From positions 1-64,000 of the forward strand of contig DASWNW010000016.1 of assembly GCA_036399015.1 (NCBI GenBank): 64,000 bases of DNA. Direction: 5' to 3'. The position numbers were made by a program, and so were the translations under genes. The DNA is from QHVT01 sp036399015. GTDB taxonomy: Bacteria; Acidobacteriota; Thermoanaerobaculia; Gp7-AA8. The notes under the pieces were generated by a model, which did no database searches, had not been told where the DNA came from, and saw nothing but the letters and a program-made list of their open reading frames with translations. Below, in pieces: positions 49,749 through 57,748 of this stretch (the first letter of the stretch is position 1; every line of letters starts with the position of its first letter).

Positions 49749-51237
49749 CGTTGCGCTGGCGCCGCATCAATCCGAGGCGGTCGAGCGCGCGCTGGAGTTG
49801 CTCGCGACGCGCGGCGGCGTCCTGCTGGCGGACGACGTCGGCCTCGGCAAGTCGTTCGTCGCCGCGGAGGTCATGCGCCGGTTCGACGGTCCGTGCGAGC
49901 TGATCGTGCCGCTGTCGCTCGTCCCGCAGTGGCGGGAGCTCGTGCCGCAGCACACGCGGATCTTCACGCACGACTCGATCGAGGAGCCCGACCCGCCGCG
50001 GCGGCGGCTGGTAGTGGTCGACGAGGCGCACGCGTTCCGCAACCCGCGCACGCAGCGCTACGCGGCGCTGGCGCGGCGGACGGCCGGCGCGCGCGTGCTG
50101 CTGGTGACGGCCACGCCCGTCTGCAACTCACTCGAAGACCTGCACGCGCTGATCCGCCTCATGGCGCGCGACGACCTCCTGGCCGATCTCGGCGTCCCGT
50201 CGATCGACGTCGCGTTCGAGAGCGGGCAGGTGGAGCGGATCGTCGCCGCGCTCGTCATCCGCCGCGAGCGCGACGTGCTGCCGGACTGGCTGCCCCTCGG
50301 CGCGCTCGAACGGCGCGTCATCCGCCATCCGGTGCCGGAGCTGCCGATCGACGCGTTGCAGTTCCCGCTCGTCGCCGACGGCGACCTGCTGCGCCGGTTC
50401 CTGCGCCGGCGGCTGGAGTCGAGTGAGGCGGCGTTCGTCGAGTCGGTGCGGCGGCAGCTGCGCTTCTACGAGCGGGCGCTGAGTGCCGTCGCCGCCGGGC
50501 GGACGCTCCCGAAGCGGGAGTATCGTCGCGCCTTCGCGTACGAAGAGGACCAGGCGGCGTTTCAGGACGTGCTGTTCTGGGAGCTCTTCGCGCCGCCGGG
50601 CGAGGTCGACCCGCAATCGATCCGCGACGAGATGGCGCGGCTGCAGGCGCTGATGGAGGAGGGCCGCGCGCTGCCGAATGCGAAGAGGGCGCTCCTGGAG
50701 GTGGGCGACGAGCCGACGCTGATCTTCACCGGCTCCGTGGCCACCGCGCGGGATCTCGCGAAGCATCTCGGGTGTGCGCTGATGACGTCGAAGGAGCGGA
50801 CCGGATTGCAGGCCTTCCTCAGCGGACGCGCCGACGTGCTGGTGTCGACCGACGTGGCGGCCGAGGGGCTGAACCTGCAGCGGGCCGGGGCGATCGTGCA
50901 CTACGACATTCCCTGGAACCCGGTGAAGCTCGACCAGCGCAATGGGCGGGCGTACCGGATCGGGCAGACGCGCGGCTTGGTGAAGGCGACGTACTTCATC
51001 CCGGAGAACCGGAGCGTGATGGAGACGGTCGCGCGGAAGAACCGGATCCGGCGGCGGGCGATGAAGCGGGGCGCCGTCGAGGAGCGCGCGCACACGCTGC
51101 GTCCCCGCGTGACGGCCGATGCCCCCTGTCTCCGCTTCGACGAGCTGCCGCCGCGGCGCTACAAGGCGGGGATCGAGCTGCTCATGGACGAAGTGCCGCT
51201 GCGGGAAGTGCTCGAGCTCATTGCGCTGGACGCGTGA
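49654..51237 (+). CDS. SNF2-family helicase
   Basis: The 527-residue superfamily 2 ATPase has Walker A DDVGLGKS at residues 60-67, DEAH box VVVDEAH near 123, motif III TATP, motif V STDVAAEGLNLQRA and motif VI QRNGRAYRIGQ. The N-terminal ~33 residues are encoded by the inverted-repeat element and are unlikely to be ancestral; the conserved core begins near LAPHQSEAVERAL. No nuclease domain was seen. Coupled to the methyltransferase by a 14-bp overlap, the pair would act on DNA during modification or anti-phage restriction. Its 3' end overlaps the convergent GH113-like gene by 20 bp. Confidence 0.87.
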   Translation: MGACERAAWLEPLAGGVQRQGSSSARAVLSPSVALAPHQSEAVERALELLATRGGVLLADDVGLGKSFVAAEVMRRFDGPCELIVPLSLVPQWRELVPQHTRIFTHDSIEEPDPPRRRLVVVDEAHAFRNPRTQRYAALARRTAGARVLLVTATPVCNSLEDLHALIRLMARDDLLADLGVPSIDVAFESGQVERIVAALVIRRERDVLPDWLPLGALERRVIRHPVPELPIDALQFPLVADGDLLRRFLRRRLESSEAAFVESVRRQLRFYERALSAVAAGRTLPKREYRRAFAYEEDQAAFQDVLFWELFAPPGEVDPQSIRDEMARLQALMEEGRALPNAKRALLEVGDEPTLIFTGSVATARDLAKHLGCALMTSKERTGLQAFLSGRADVLVSTDVAAEGLNLQRAGAIVHYDIPWNPVKLDQRNGRAYRIGQTRGLVKATYFIPENRSVMETVARKNRIRRRAMKRGAVEERAHTLRPRVTADAPCLRFDELPPRRYKAGIELLMDEVPLREVLELIALDA

Positions 51238-52201
51238 AGGCGCGGCGGATCACGTCCGCTGCTGGTTTGCCTTCAAAGTCGTAGTCGTTCGGGGTGGCGT
51301 GGCCGGGATACGAGAACCACTTCCAGGGGTAGGCGCCCAGCACCCAGGCGCGCGGCCAGGCCGCCTCGAAGAAGGCCTCGTAGGCGACGCGCTGCGCCTC
51401 CGCGTTCGGCGGCACGTCGTGCGGGATCTCCCACTGCCGCCAGGCGGCGCCGTTCGCGCTGCGGTAGCCGATCTCGGTGAAGAGCACCGGACGGCGATGC
51501 CGGCGCGACAGCGCCTCGAGGCGGGTGAGGATCGGCTGCCATGCCTCCACCAGCGTGTCGCGCGAAGGCGTCGCATCAGCGGAGAGGGGGAAGTAGCCGC
51601 TCACGCCGATCCAGTCGACGGCGTCCCAGAACGGCACGTCGAAGACCTCGTCGAAGTTCGCGCCGTACGTCACCGGCCCCTCGTAGATCGCGCGGGAGCG
51701 GGCGATCAGTGTCCGCCACTCCGCCTCGTGGCGCGAGGCGACCTTCTGCTCGTTGCCGATGCAGAAGGCGTCGGCGTTCGCGTCGCGGGCGAGGCGGGCG
51801 TAGTGCTCGACGAAGCGGCCGTAGTCGTCGAACCAGGCGCGCCAGTCGGCCTCGGTCCAGTCCTCCATCTTCAGCTCCGTCCGCCCCCAGACGTGGAGCT
51901 TGAGCATGACCTTGATGCCGAGCGCGTGCGCCTGCTTCGTTACGGCGACGAGCGAGTCGTCCGTTTCCCAGACCCGGCTGCCGCCGAAGCGCAGCGCGGG
52001 CGTGCCGGAGTGAAAGCCGAACGGCATGACCGAGATCCAGTCGACCCCGAGCGCCCGCGCGTTCCGGAGCGACTCGGCCGATCGCGGACTGCCGTACGTC
52101 CCGAGCCGCGGATGGGCCGCGGCGAAGCTCAGCCCGCGCTGCTTCGGCAGCTCCGGCGTGGCGGCGCAGGAGGCGAGGAGGAGGAGTAGTAGGAGTCGCA
52201 A
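51218..52201 (-). CDS. GH113-like glycoside hydrolase lipoprotein
   Basis: The 327-residue TIM-barrel protein has a lipoprotein signal ending LLASC. CIGNEQ contains the probable acid/base Glu and LFTEIGY the nucleophile Glu, as in GH113 and related endo-mannanase-like enzymes. DWISVMPFGF and the WKWFSYPGH segment fit substrate-groove positions. The start is TTG at 52201, inside repeat array E; the first codons MRLLLLLLLASC support this start. Substrate not assignable. Confidence 0.82.
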   Translation of the reverse strand: MRLLLLLLLASCAATPELPKQRGLSFAAAHPRLGTYGSPRSAESLRNARALGVDWISVMPFGFHSGTPALRFGGSRVWETDDSLVAVTKQAHALGIKVMLKLHVWGRTELKMEDWTEADWRAWFDDYGRFVEHYARLARDANADAFCIGNEQKVASRHEAEWRTLIARSRAIYEGPVTYGANFDEVFDVPFWDAVDWIGVSGYFPLSADATPSRDTLVEAWQPILTRLEALSRRHRRPVLFTEIGYRSANGAAWRQWEIPHDVPPNAEAQRVAYEAFFEAAWPRAWVLGAYPWKWFSYPGHATPNDYDFEGKPAADVIRRAFTRPAQ

Positions 52202-52277
52202 AGTCTCAGAGTCTCAGAGTCTCAAAGGATAAGGGCGGAGCTTTCTCTGCGACTCTGAGACTCTGCGACTCTGAGAC
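52199..52277. repeat. 8-bp array E: inverted pair based on AGTCTCAG
   Basis: Left arm AGTCTCAG x3 (52202-52225) and right arm TCTGCGAC/TCTGAGAC x4 (52246-52277) form a long hairpin between two divergent genes. The period is 8 rather than 7. The TTG start of the GH113-like gene touches its left end and the NtrC -10 box its right end. Confidence 0.85.
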
Positions 52278-52283
52278 TAGAAT
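52278..52283 (+). promoter_or_regulatory. -10 box for NtrC-type regulator (leaderless)
   Basis: TAGAAT ends 7 bp before the GTG start at 52291 and directly follows array E. Confidence 0.5.
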
Positions 52284-52290
52284 CGCCTCC

Positions 52291-53694
52291 GTGAACCTGC
52301 TCATCGTCGACGACGAGGCTTCCCTCCGCGACTTTCTCTCGATCGTCTTCGAGGAGGAGGGGTGGGCGGTGGAGACGGCGGGGTCGCTCGACGAGGCGCA
52401 TGCGTCGATCCAGCGGAAGGAGCCGGACGTCGTGCTGTGCGACCTCATGCTCCCCGACGGCTCGGGCATCGACTTCATCCGGGACATCAAGGCGAACAGC
52501 CCCTCCATCCCCTTCATCATGATCACCGCCCACACCTCGACGCGCACGGCGGTCGAGGCGCTGAAGGCGGGTGCGATCGATTACATCGCCAAGCCGTTCG
52601 ACATCGAAGAGCTGAAGCTCATCGTGCGCAAGGCGGTGGAGCGGAAGGAGCTGGAGGACGAGAACATCCACCTCCGCACCGCGCTCGAGGAGCGGTTCAC
52701 CTTCTCCAACATCATCGGGAAGAGCACGAAGATGCAGGAGATCTTCTCGATCGTCCAGCGCATCGCCCGGACGCTCTCCACGGTGCTGATCTCCGGCGAG
52801 TCGGGCACCGGCAAGGAGCTGATCGCGCGCGCGATCCACTACAACTCCACCCGCCGCGGGAAGTTCGTCTCCATCAACTGCGGCGCACTGCCGGAGACGC
52901 TGCTGGAGTCGGAGCTCTTCGGGCACGAGCGGGGCGCCTTCACCGGCGCCATCCGCGAGAAGCGTGGCCTCTTTCACGAGGCCGACCGCGGCACGATCTT
53001 CCTCGACGAGATCGGCGAGACGACGCCGGCGATGCAGATCAAGCTCCTGCGGGTGCTGCAGGAGCGGACCGTGCGCAAGGTCGGATCGAACAGCGAGTCG
53101 CCGGTCGACGTGCGGGTCATCGCCGCGACGAACCGCGATCTCAGCGAGTCGATCCGCGAGGGGACGTTCCGGGAGGACCTCTTCTACCGCATCAACGTCA
53201 TCCCGATCGCCCTGCCGCCGCTCCGGACGCGCAAGGAAGACATCCCCCTCCTCGTCGACCACTTCATCGAGAAGTTCTGCACGCGCATGGAAGTGCCGCG
53301 CAAGCGCATCTCCGCCGACGCGATGCGGGCGATCGAGAAGTACCACTGGCCGGGGAACGTGCGCGAGCTGGAGAACGTCGTGGAGCGGATGATCGCGCTC
53401 GAGGACTCCGACCTCCTCTCCACGAAGTCGCTCCCCGAGCACGTCCTCCTTGGCGGCCGCATCCCCGACGCCACCTTCGAGCTGCCGCAGGACGGCATCT
53501 CGCTGCAGGACCACCTCGAGGCCATCGGCAAGATCTTCATGCTCAAGGCGCTCGAGCGCGCCGGCGGCGTGCAGACGCAGGCCGCCGAGCTGCTGCGCAT
53601 GTCGTTCCGCTCGTTCCGCTACTACGCGAAGAAATACGACCTCCTCCCCCGCGAGCGCGAGGCCGAGGACGTCGTGGAGGTCGAAGAGAAATGA
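52291..53694 (+). CDS. Sigma-54-dependent NtrC-family response regulator
   Basis: The 467-residue protein has a receiver domain (1-120) with phospho-acceptor Asp51 and acidic pocket Asp7/Asp8, an AAA+ domain with Walker A GESGTGKE, the sigma-54-contacting GAFTGA loop and Walker B TIFLDEIGE, and a Fis-type HTH near the C-terminus (AAELLRMSFRSFRYYAKKY), which resembles PilR. It activates sigma-54 promoters on phosphorylation. No histidine kinase is adjacent. Start is GTG at the expected family position. The final acidic tail EDVVEVEEK is an extension. It overlaps the DUF192 gene by ATGA. Confidence 0.93.
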   Translation: MNLLIVDDEASLRDFLSIVFEEEGWAVETAGSLDEAHASIQRKEPDVVLCDLMLPDGSGIDFIRDIKANSPSIPFIMITAHTSTRTAVEALKAGAIDYIAKPFDIEELKLIVRKAVERKELEDENIHLRTALEERFTFSNIIGKSTKMQEIFSIVQRIARTLSTVLISGESGTGKELIARAIHYNSTRRGKFVSINCGALPETLLESELFGHERGAFTGAIREKRGLFHEADRGTIFLDEIGETTPAMQIKLLRVLQERTVRKVGSNSESPVDVRVIAATNRDLSESIREGTFREDLFYRINVIPIALPPLRTRKEDIPLLVDHFIEKFCTRMEVPRKRISADAMRAIEKYHWPGNVRELENVVERMIALEDSDLLSTKSLPEHVLLGGRIPDATFELPQDGISLQDHLEAIGKIFMLKALERAGGVQTQAAELLRMSFRSFRYYAKKYDLLPREREAEDVVEVEEK

Positions 53695-54197
53695 GGTTCG
53701 CCGCCGTGATGCTGATGCTCTTCGCCTGTGACCAGTCCGCACCGCCCGCGCAGCAGCCCTCCGCAACGACGGAAGAGCCGCCGTCCACGCAGACCACCGT
53801 CTACAGCGGCCCGCGGGTGATCTTCCCTGACGGCACCGCCATCAGCGTGGAGATCGCCGCGGACGACGAGCTGCGCGCGCAGGGGCTCATGTTCCGCGAC
53901 CGGCTCCGCCCCAACGCCGGGATGCTCTTCATGTTCGCCGAGGACGACGAGCATGCGTTCTGGATGAAGAACACCCTCATCCCGCTGGACATGATCTGGA
54001 TCGACGCAAACCAGAAAGTGGTGGCGGTGAAGTACAACGTCCCGCCCTGCAAGGTCGAGGATTGCCCGAGCTATCCGCCGGGCGTGCTGTCGCGTTACGT
54101 GCTGGAGGTGGCGGGCGGGGTGGCCCAGGCGCACGGGGTGAAGGCGGGGGACCAGCTCCGCTTCGAACAAACCGAAAGCGTCGTCGTACGTCCATGA
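53691..54197 (+). CDS. DUF192 lipoprotein
   Basis: The 168-residue protein has a lipoprotein signal ending LFAC, a Gln/Pro/Thr-rich linker, and a DUF192 domain: RAQGLMFRDRLRPNAGMLFMF, FWMKNTLIPLDMIWID and VLEVAGGVAQAHGVKAGDQL. The family is widespread and exported, with unclear function. CKVEDCPSY contributes two Cys residues. ATGA coupling to the regulator gene. Confidence 0.87.
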   Translation: MRFAAVMLMLFACDQSAPPAQQPSATTEEPPSTQTTVYSGPRVIFPDGTAISVEIAADDELRAQGLMFRDRLRPNAGMLFMFAEDDEHAFWMKNTLIPLDMIWIDANQKVVAVKYNVPPCKVEDCPSYPPGVLSRYVLEVAGGVAQAHGVKAGDQLRFEQTESVVVRP

Positions 54198-54258
54198 GAT
54201 GGAGCGCCGGCGCCGCCGAATTATTCGGACGCGGCGCCACGTTCCGCTGGAGACGAAC

Positions 54259-55158
54259 ATGTTCCGGTCCCGAGGGGAAAACCTCCGTTTCGTATTGGTC
54301 CTGCTGTTCCTGAACTTCGCGTTCTACCTGCTCGAGCACCAGGACGCCGAAAAGTACGTACGCCTGTTCGCGTTCGACTGGGACGCTGTCCGCGGCGGCG
54401 AGGTCTGGCGCCTGCTCACCTACCAGTTCACCCAGCCCGGCTCTGGTCTCCTGGAGACGCTCTGGATGCTGATGACGCTGCTCCTGCTGTACATGATGGG
54501 GTCGGCGCTGGAGGAGGAGTGGGGGACGGTCCACTTCGTGACGCTGTTCGCGATCTCCGCCCTCGGCTCGGCCGGCATCGCCGCGTGGCTCGGGATTCCG
54601 CTCCTCGGCACCTACTTCGTCCACTTCACGCTGCTGTTCGTCTACGCGGCGGCGTTCCCGAACCAGACGCTCTATCTCTTCGGCGCGATGCCGATCCGGA
54701 TTCGCGTGATCGCGTTCTTCTCGCTGGCGGTCCTGGTGTACGGGGTCCTCAGCGGCGGCAAGGCGAACATGGCCGCCCTCGGCGGGGCGATGCTCGGGTA
54801 CCTCTACTACCTGTCGCAGCGGGTGCGCCTGCAGTTCGTCGTCACGGCGCCGGCGGCTCCGGACGACCCGCCGGTGAAGATCGACACGACCGCGATCACG
54901 AACGCGGCGCGCTACGTGGCGGTGCGGCAGGCGCTGGCGAACGGCTCGGACGCGGACATCGAGCGGCTCCTGACGCACTGCGAGCGGGACATGGTGGCGA
55001 ACGTCAACATCTGCCCGCCGGCCGACTACAAGCCGGAGAACGTCGACGGCTACTGCATCCGCTGCGAGGGCTTCGCGGAGTGCTCGGCGCGCTACCTGCG
55101 GCTGAACCGCCCGGTACGCAGCGCGCCGCCGGCGATCGCGGTGCCCGAGACGCCCTAG
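54259..55158 (+). CDS. Rhomboid-like membrane pseudoprotease
   Basis: The 299-residue protein has six hydrophobic segments (residues 8-195) in the rhomboid arrangement, including GGEVWRLLTYQFTQPG in the L1-like region. Where active rhomboids have GxSG the sequence reads GTYFVHF, and the catalytic His position reads AALGGAMLG, so it should be inactive. A soluble C-terminal region has five Cys (CER, NICPP, YCIRCEGFAEC) that may bind zinc. A longer start at 54199 is possible; the ATG at 54259 has GGAG at a good distance. It may act as a chaperone-like or scaffold relative. Confidence 0.7.
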   Translation: MFRSRGENLRFVLVLLFLNFAFYLLEHQDAEKYVRLFAFDWDAVRGGEVWRLLTYQFTQPGSGLLETLWMLMTLLLLYMMGSALEEEWGTVHFVTLFAISALGSAGIAAWLGIPLLGTYFVHFTLLFVYAAAFPNQTLYLFGAMPIRIRVIAFFSLAVLVYGVLSGGKANMAALGGAMLGYLYYLSQRVRLQFVVTAPAAPDDPPVKIDTTAITNAARYVAVRQALANGSDADIERLLTHCERDMVANVNICPPADYKPENVDGYCIRCEGFAECSARYLRLNRPVRSAPPAIAVPETP

Positions 55159-55161
55159 GCG

Positions 55162-55908
55162 CTACTCGCCGCCGCCGCCCGCGCCTTCGGGACCACCACC
55201 ACCGCCCCCACCGCGGCGTCGTCGCCGGAAGCGACGGCGCTTGCGCGCGGCGGCGTCCCCGCCGCCTTCGGCAGGCGGTCCTCCCTGGACGGACGGGCTC
55301 TCAGCCCGTCCCGCCTCGGCGGCGGGCGCTCCGTCCGGACGAGGCGGACGCGGCGGACGAGGTGGTCTCGGCGGACGTGGAGGCCGCGGACCCTGCTGCT
55401 GCGGTTGTTGCTGTTGCGGCTGCGCCTGAGCGACCGCCTCGCCGCCCACCGGCGCGCCGGCACCACCGCCACGTCCGCGACGGCGTTTCCGGCGGCGCGA
55501 GGCCTGTTGCTCCGCCCCCTCCGGCGTCGCCGCCTGTTGCGGCGGCCGTTGCTGCTGTTGTTGCGGGGGGCGTTGGCCCTGCGGCGGGCGCGGACCGCCC
55601 TGCGGACGGTTGCGCTGCTGATTCTGCTGCTGCTGCCCGCCGGGACGTTTCCCGTCGCGTCCCCGTTGTGGCCGCTGCTGCTCGCGTCCGCCGCCGCGGC
55701 CGGGGCGTTGCTCCTCCCGCTCCTTGCGTGCACCGCCGGCCTTGCCGGTGCGCTGCTCGAACTCGCGGATCTTCTTCTCCATGTAGCGCCGCGCCATCGC
55801 ATCCTGCTTCGCGGTGAGCTCGCTGTGGCCGCAGTAGGGGCAGCGCTTCCACCCCTCGGGATAGGTTCGTTTGCAGCCCGTGCAGAGGATGGATTTCGGG
55901 AGCGGCAT
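55162..55908 (-). CDS. Zinc-ribbon protein with Arg/Gly/Pro/Gln-rich tail
   Basis: The 248-residue protein has an N-terminal zinc ribbon (Cys9, Cys12, Cys23, Cys26 in CTGCKRTYPEGWKRCPYC), a helical segment to residue 60, then a long low-complexity tail of RPQ, QQQQ, RPPRPP and RRRRGGGG tracts. The charged, glycine-arginine-rich tail suggests RNA binding or phase separation; no enzyme domain. One dispersed palindrome lies inside the coding sequence (55292-55310), encoding ESPSVQ. Divergent from 55941 over a 32-bp gap. Confidence 0.7.
   Translation of the reverse strand: MPLPKSILCTGCKRTYPEGWKRCPYCGHSELTAKQDAMARRYMEKKIREFEQRTGKAGGARKEREEQRPGRGGGREQQRPQRGRDGKRPGGQQQQNQQRNRPQGGPRPPQGQRPPQQQQQRPPQQAATPEGAEQQASRRRKRRRGRGGGAGAPVGGEAVAQAQPQQQQPQQQGPRPPRPPRPPRPPRPPRPDGAPAAEAGRAESPSVQGGPPAEGGGDAAARKRRRFRRRRRGGGGGGGPEGAGGGGE
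55292..55310. repeat. Dispersed palindrome, copy inside a coding sequence
   Basis: GACGGGCT / AGCCCGTC pair around a 3-base loop. It has the same GGGCT...AGCCC core as the intergenic copies but lies within the zinc-ribbon gene's low-complexity tail. Confidence 0.55.
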
Positions 55909-55925
55909 CGTAAATCGGCGCGCAT

Positions 55926-55933
55926 TGTACACT
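55926..55933. promoter_or_regulatory. Overlapping bidirectional -10 boxes, zinc ribbon/55941 gene
   Basis: TTGTACACT gives TACACT toward 55941 (7 bp before its GTG, leaderless). With the preceding A it gives TACAAT toward the zinc-ribbon gene (15 bp before its ATG). Confidence 0.45.
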
Positions 55934-55940
55934 TCGGTCC

Positions 55941-56132
55941 GTGGATGAAAACCGGCGCCGCACCCTCCTGGCGTTGATCGACCTCGCCTCCGACAGCAAC
56001 CCGAACGCCTGCTGGGATGACGCGCGTGCGGTCGAGCTCCTGCGCCGCGAAGCGACGGCCGAGGAGCTGCGCGAGCTGGGGGCGACGAAGGGGATGATCG
56101 AGCACGTTTTCCCGGAGGAGTATGGCGGCTGA
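55941..56132 (+). CDS. Small protein of unknown function
   Basis: The 63-residue acidic helical protein starts with GTG, contains LALIDLASDSNPNACWDDARAVELLRREATAEEL, and has no signal peptide. It overlaps the PTPS gene by 11 bp and heads a tightly packed operon. No family recognised. Confidence 0.6.
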   Translation: MDENRRRTLLALIDLASDSNPNACWDDARAVELLRREATAEELRELGATKGMIEHVFPEEYGG

Positions 56133-56535
56133 GTTCACCGTCCGGGTCGAGGCGCGCTTCGAGTCGGCGCACTACCTCCGCGAGTACCGCGGCATCTCCG
56201 AGCCGCTGCACGGCCACTCCTACAAGGTCGAGGCGGACCTCGCCGCGCGCGGCGGCGGCGTGGACCAGGACGCCATCGCCGTCGACTTCGTCAGTGCGAA
56301 GCGGAAGCTCGAGCAGCTCGCGAAGCGGCTCGACTACGCCTGCATCAACGACATCCCCCCGTTCACCGAGGTGAACCCCAGCGCCGAGAACATCGCCGAG
56401 TGGTTCGCGCGCGAGCTCGGCGCCGCCGTGGCCGACGAGGAGGCGGTGATCGTCGCCGTGACGATCTGGGAAGGGCCGGTGAACTCCGTCACGTACCGCC
56501 CCGGCAACAGGCAACCGGCAACCGGCAACCGATGA
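56122..56535 (+). CDS. 6-pyruvoyltetrahydropterin synthase homologue, PTPS-III type
   Basis: The 137-residue protein has the COG0720 zinc site, His17 in ESAHYL and His30/His32 in the HGH motif. The catalytic Cys of QueD is absent; instead Glu27 gives the motif E-x2-HGH (SEPLHGH), the hallmark of PTPS-III proteins that replace dihydroneopterin aldolase (FolB) in folate synthesis. So this is probably a folate enzyme rather than QueD. The last ten residues are encoded by heptamer array F. ATGA joins it to DUF1802. Cytosolic. Confidence 0.8.
   Translation: MAAEFTVRVEARFESAHYLREYRGISEPLHGHSYKVEADLAARGGGVDQDAIAVDFVSAKRKLEQLAKRLDYACINDIPPFTEVNPSAENIAEWFARELGAAVADEEAVIVAVTIWEGPVNSVTYRPGNRQPATGNR
56503..56530. 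repeat. Heptamer array F (GGCAACC x4) in coding sequence
   Basis: Four heptamers (GGCAACA, then GGCAACC three times) encode the C-terminal GNRQPATGNR of the PTPS protein and run into the ATGA that links it to the next gene. Only one arm is present. Confidence 0.8.
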
Positions 56536-57056
56536 ACAAGCTCCCGAACCACACCGCCCTCAAGGAGTGGTCGAACGTCGTCGGCGCGCTCGGCCGGGGC
56601 GAGCAGATCCTGCTGATCCGGAAGGGCGGCCTCGCCGATCCCGACTTTGGCGTCGAGGCGGAGCGCTTCTACCTGTACCCGACCTACTTTCACCAGGGGG
56701 AGTCGGACGCGCGGCCGAGCGTTACGGTGACGCACTGGTGCGAGGTGGTGCGGACGTGGCCGGTGACCGAGCGGGCGGCGCTGGAGCAGCTCGCGCCGAT
56801 GGTGGCGATCCCGTGGGAGACGCTCGAGGCGCGCTACCGGTTCCGGCCGGACCAGGCGCTGTACGTCATCGCCGTCCGGACGTGGGAGCTGGCGCGTCCC
56901 GCGCAGGTGGAGTACCGCGAAGAGTACGGCGGCTGCAGGAGCTGGATCAGCGTCGACGAGGAGATCGACGTCGGCGGCTCGCGCCCGGTGCTCGACGAGG
57001 CGGTGCTGAGCGCGAGGATCGGCGAGGTGGCCGCGACCCTGGGACAATGGAGCTGA
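56532..57056 (+). CDS. DUF1802 protein
   Basis: The 174-residue cytosolic protein matches DUF1802: ALKEWSNVVGALGRGEQILLIRKGGL, FYLYPTYFHQ, WPVT and a Trp-rich C-terminal half. It often occurs beside housekeeping genes; function unknown. Coupled by ATGA to the PTPS gene and overlapping the DnaJ-domain gene by 10 bp. Confidence 0.8.
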   Translation: MNKLPNHTALKEWSNVVGALGRGEQILLIRKGGLADPDFGVEAERFYLYPTYFHQGESDARPSVTVTHWCEVVRTWPVTERAALEQLAPMVAIPWETLEARYRFRPDQALYVIAVRTWELARPAQVEYREEYGGCRSWISVDEEIDVGGSRPVLDEAVLSARIGEVAATLGQWS

Positions 57057-57748
57057 TTGCCGCGATCTTCATGCTCGGCGCGGGTGGCGCGCTGGCCGTC
57101 TTCGTCCTGGCGGCGATGAAGCTCGACCGGGCCTCCCGCGGCGAGGCCGACCCGAGACCTCCGCAGCGGGACTCCGTCGCCGCCTCGCTCCTTTTCCACG
57201 TCGTGCAGGCGGGCGGCCTCGGCGACGACGAGGCGCTGCGCGCGATCCGGCGGGGGACGGGGATTGCCGCGCCGGTGACCCGCGGCATCGACGCCGCGAA
57301 CTGGGCCGAGAGCTACGCCCGCCACACGACGCCGGAGCAGCGGCGGCACCTGCTGGAAACGGCGGTGCAACTCGTGGCGAGCCGGGAGCGGGCGGTGCCG
57401 CTCCGGCAGTACGCCGCCCTCCTCGACCTCAGCTTCGGCCTCGGGTTCCAGACCGACGCGCTGGCGCGGCTGCGGGAGAGCTACGGCTTCGACTACGTCG
57501 ACCACGCCAAGGGGGTGCGTCCCGGTGAAAAGCAGAAGATGCCGCCGCGGAGCGAGCTGCTGTCGGTCCTGGGAGTGTCGGGGCAGCCGACGCGGCAGGA
57601 GCTGAGCGCCGCCTACCGGAAGCTGGTGGTGCAGCACCATCCCGACCGCTTCCATGGGGCGGCCGAGGCCGAGCGGAACAGCGCCTCGGCGAGGTTCATC
57701 GAGATCACGCGGGCGTACGAGGAACTGCTGCTGACCTGCCGGGATTGA
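57047..57748 (+). CDS. DjlA-like membrane-anchored J-domain protein
   Basis: The 233-residue protein has an N-terminal membrane helix (residues 3-25), a central TerB-like helical domain, and a C-terminal J domain with the HPD motif in QHHPDRFHG. The domain order is that of DjlA, a DnaK co-chaperone at the inner membrane. Its start overlaps the DUF1802 gene. The preceding -10/SD is not evident, so it relies on coupling. Confidence 0.85.
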   Translation: MELIAAIFMLGAGGALAVFVLAAMKLDRASRGEADPRPPQRDSVAASLLFHVVQAGGLGDDEALRAIRRGTGIAAPVTRGIDAANWAESYARHTTPEQRRHLLETAVQLVASRERAVPLRQYAALLDLSFGLGFQTDALARLRESYGFDYVDHAKGVRPGEKQKMPPRSELLSVLGVSGQPTRQELSAAYRKLVVQHHPDRFHGAAEAERNSASARFIEITRAYEELLLTCRD

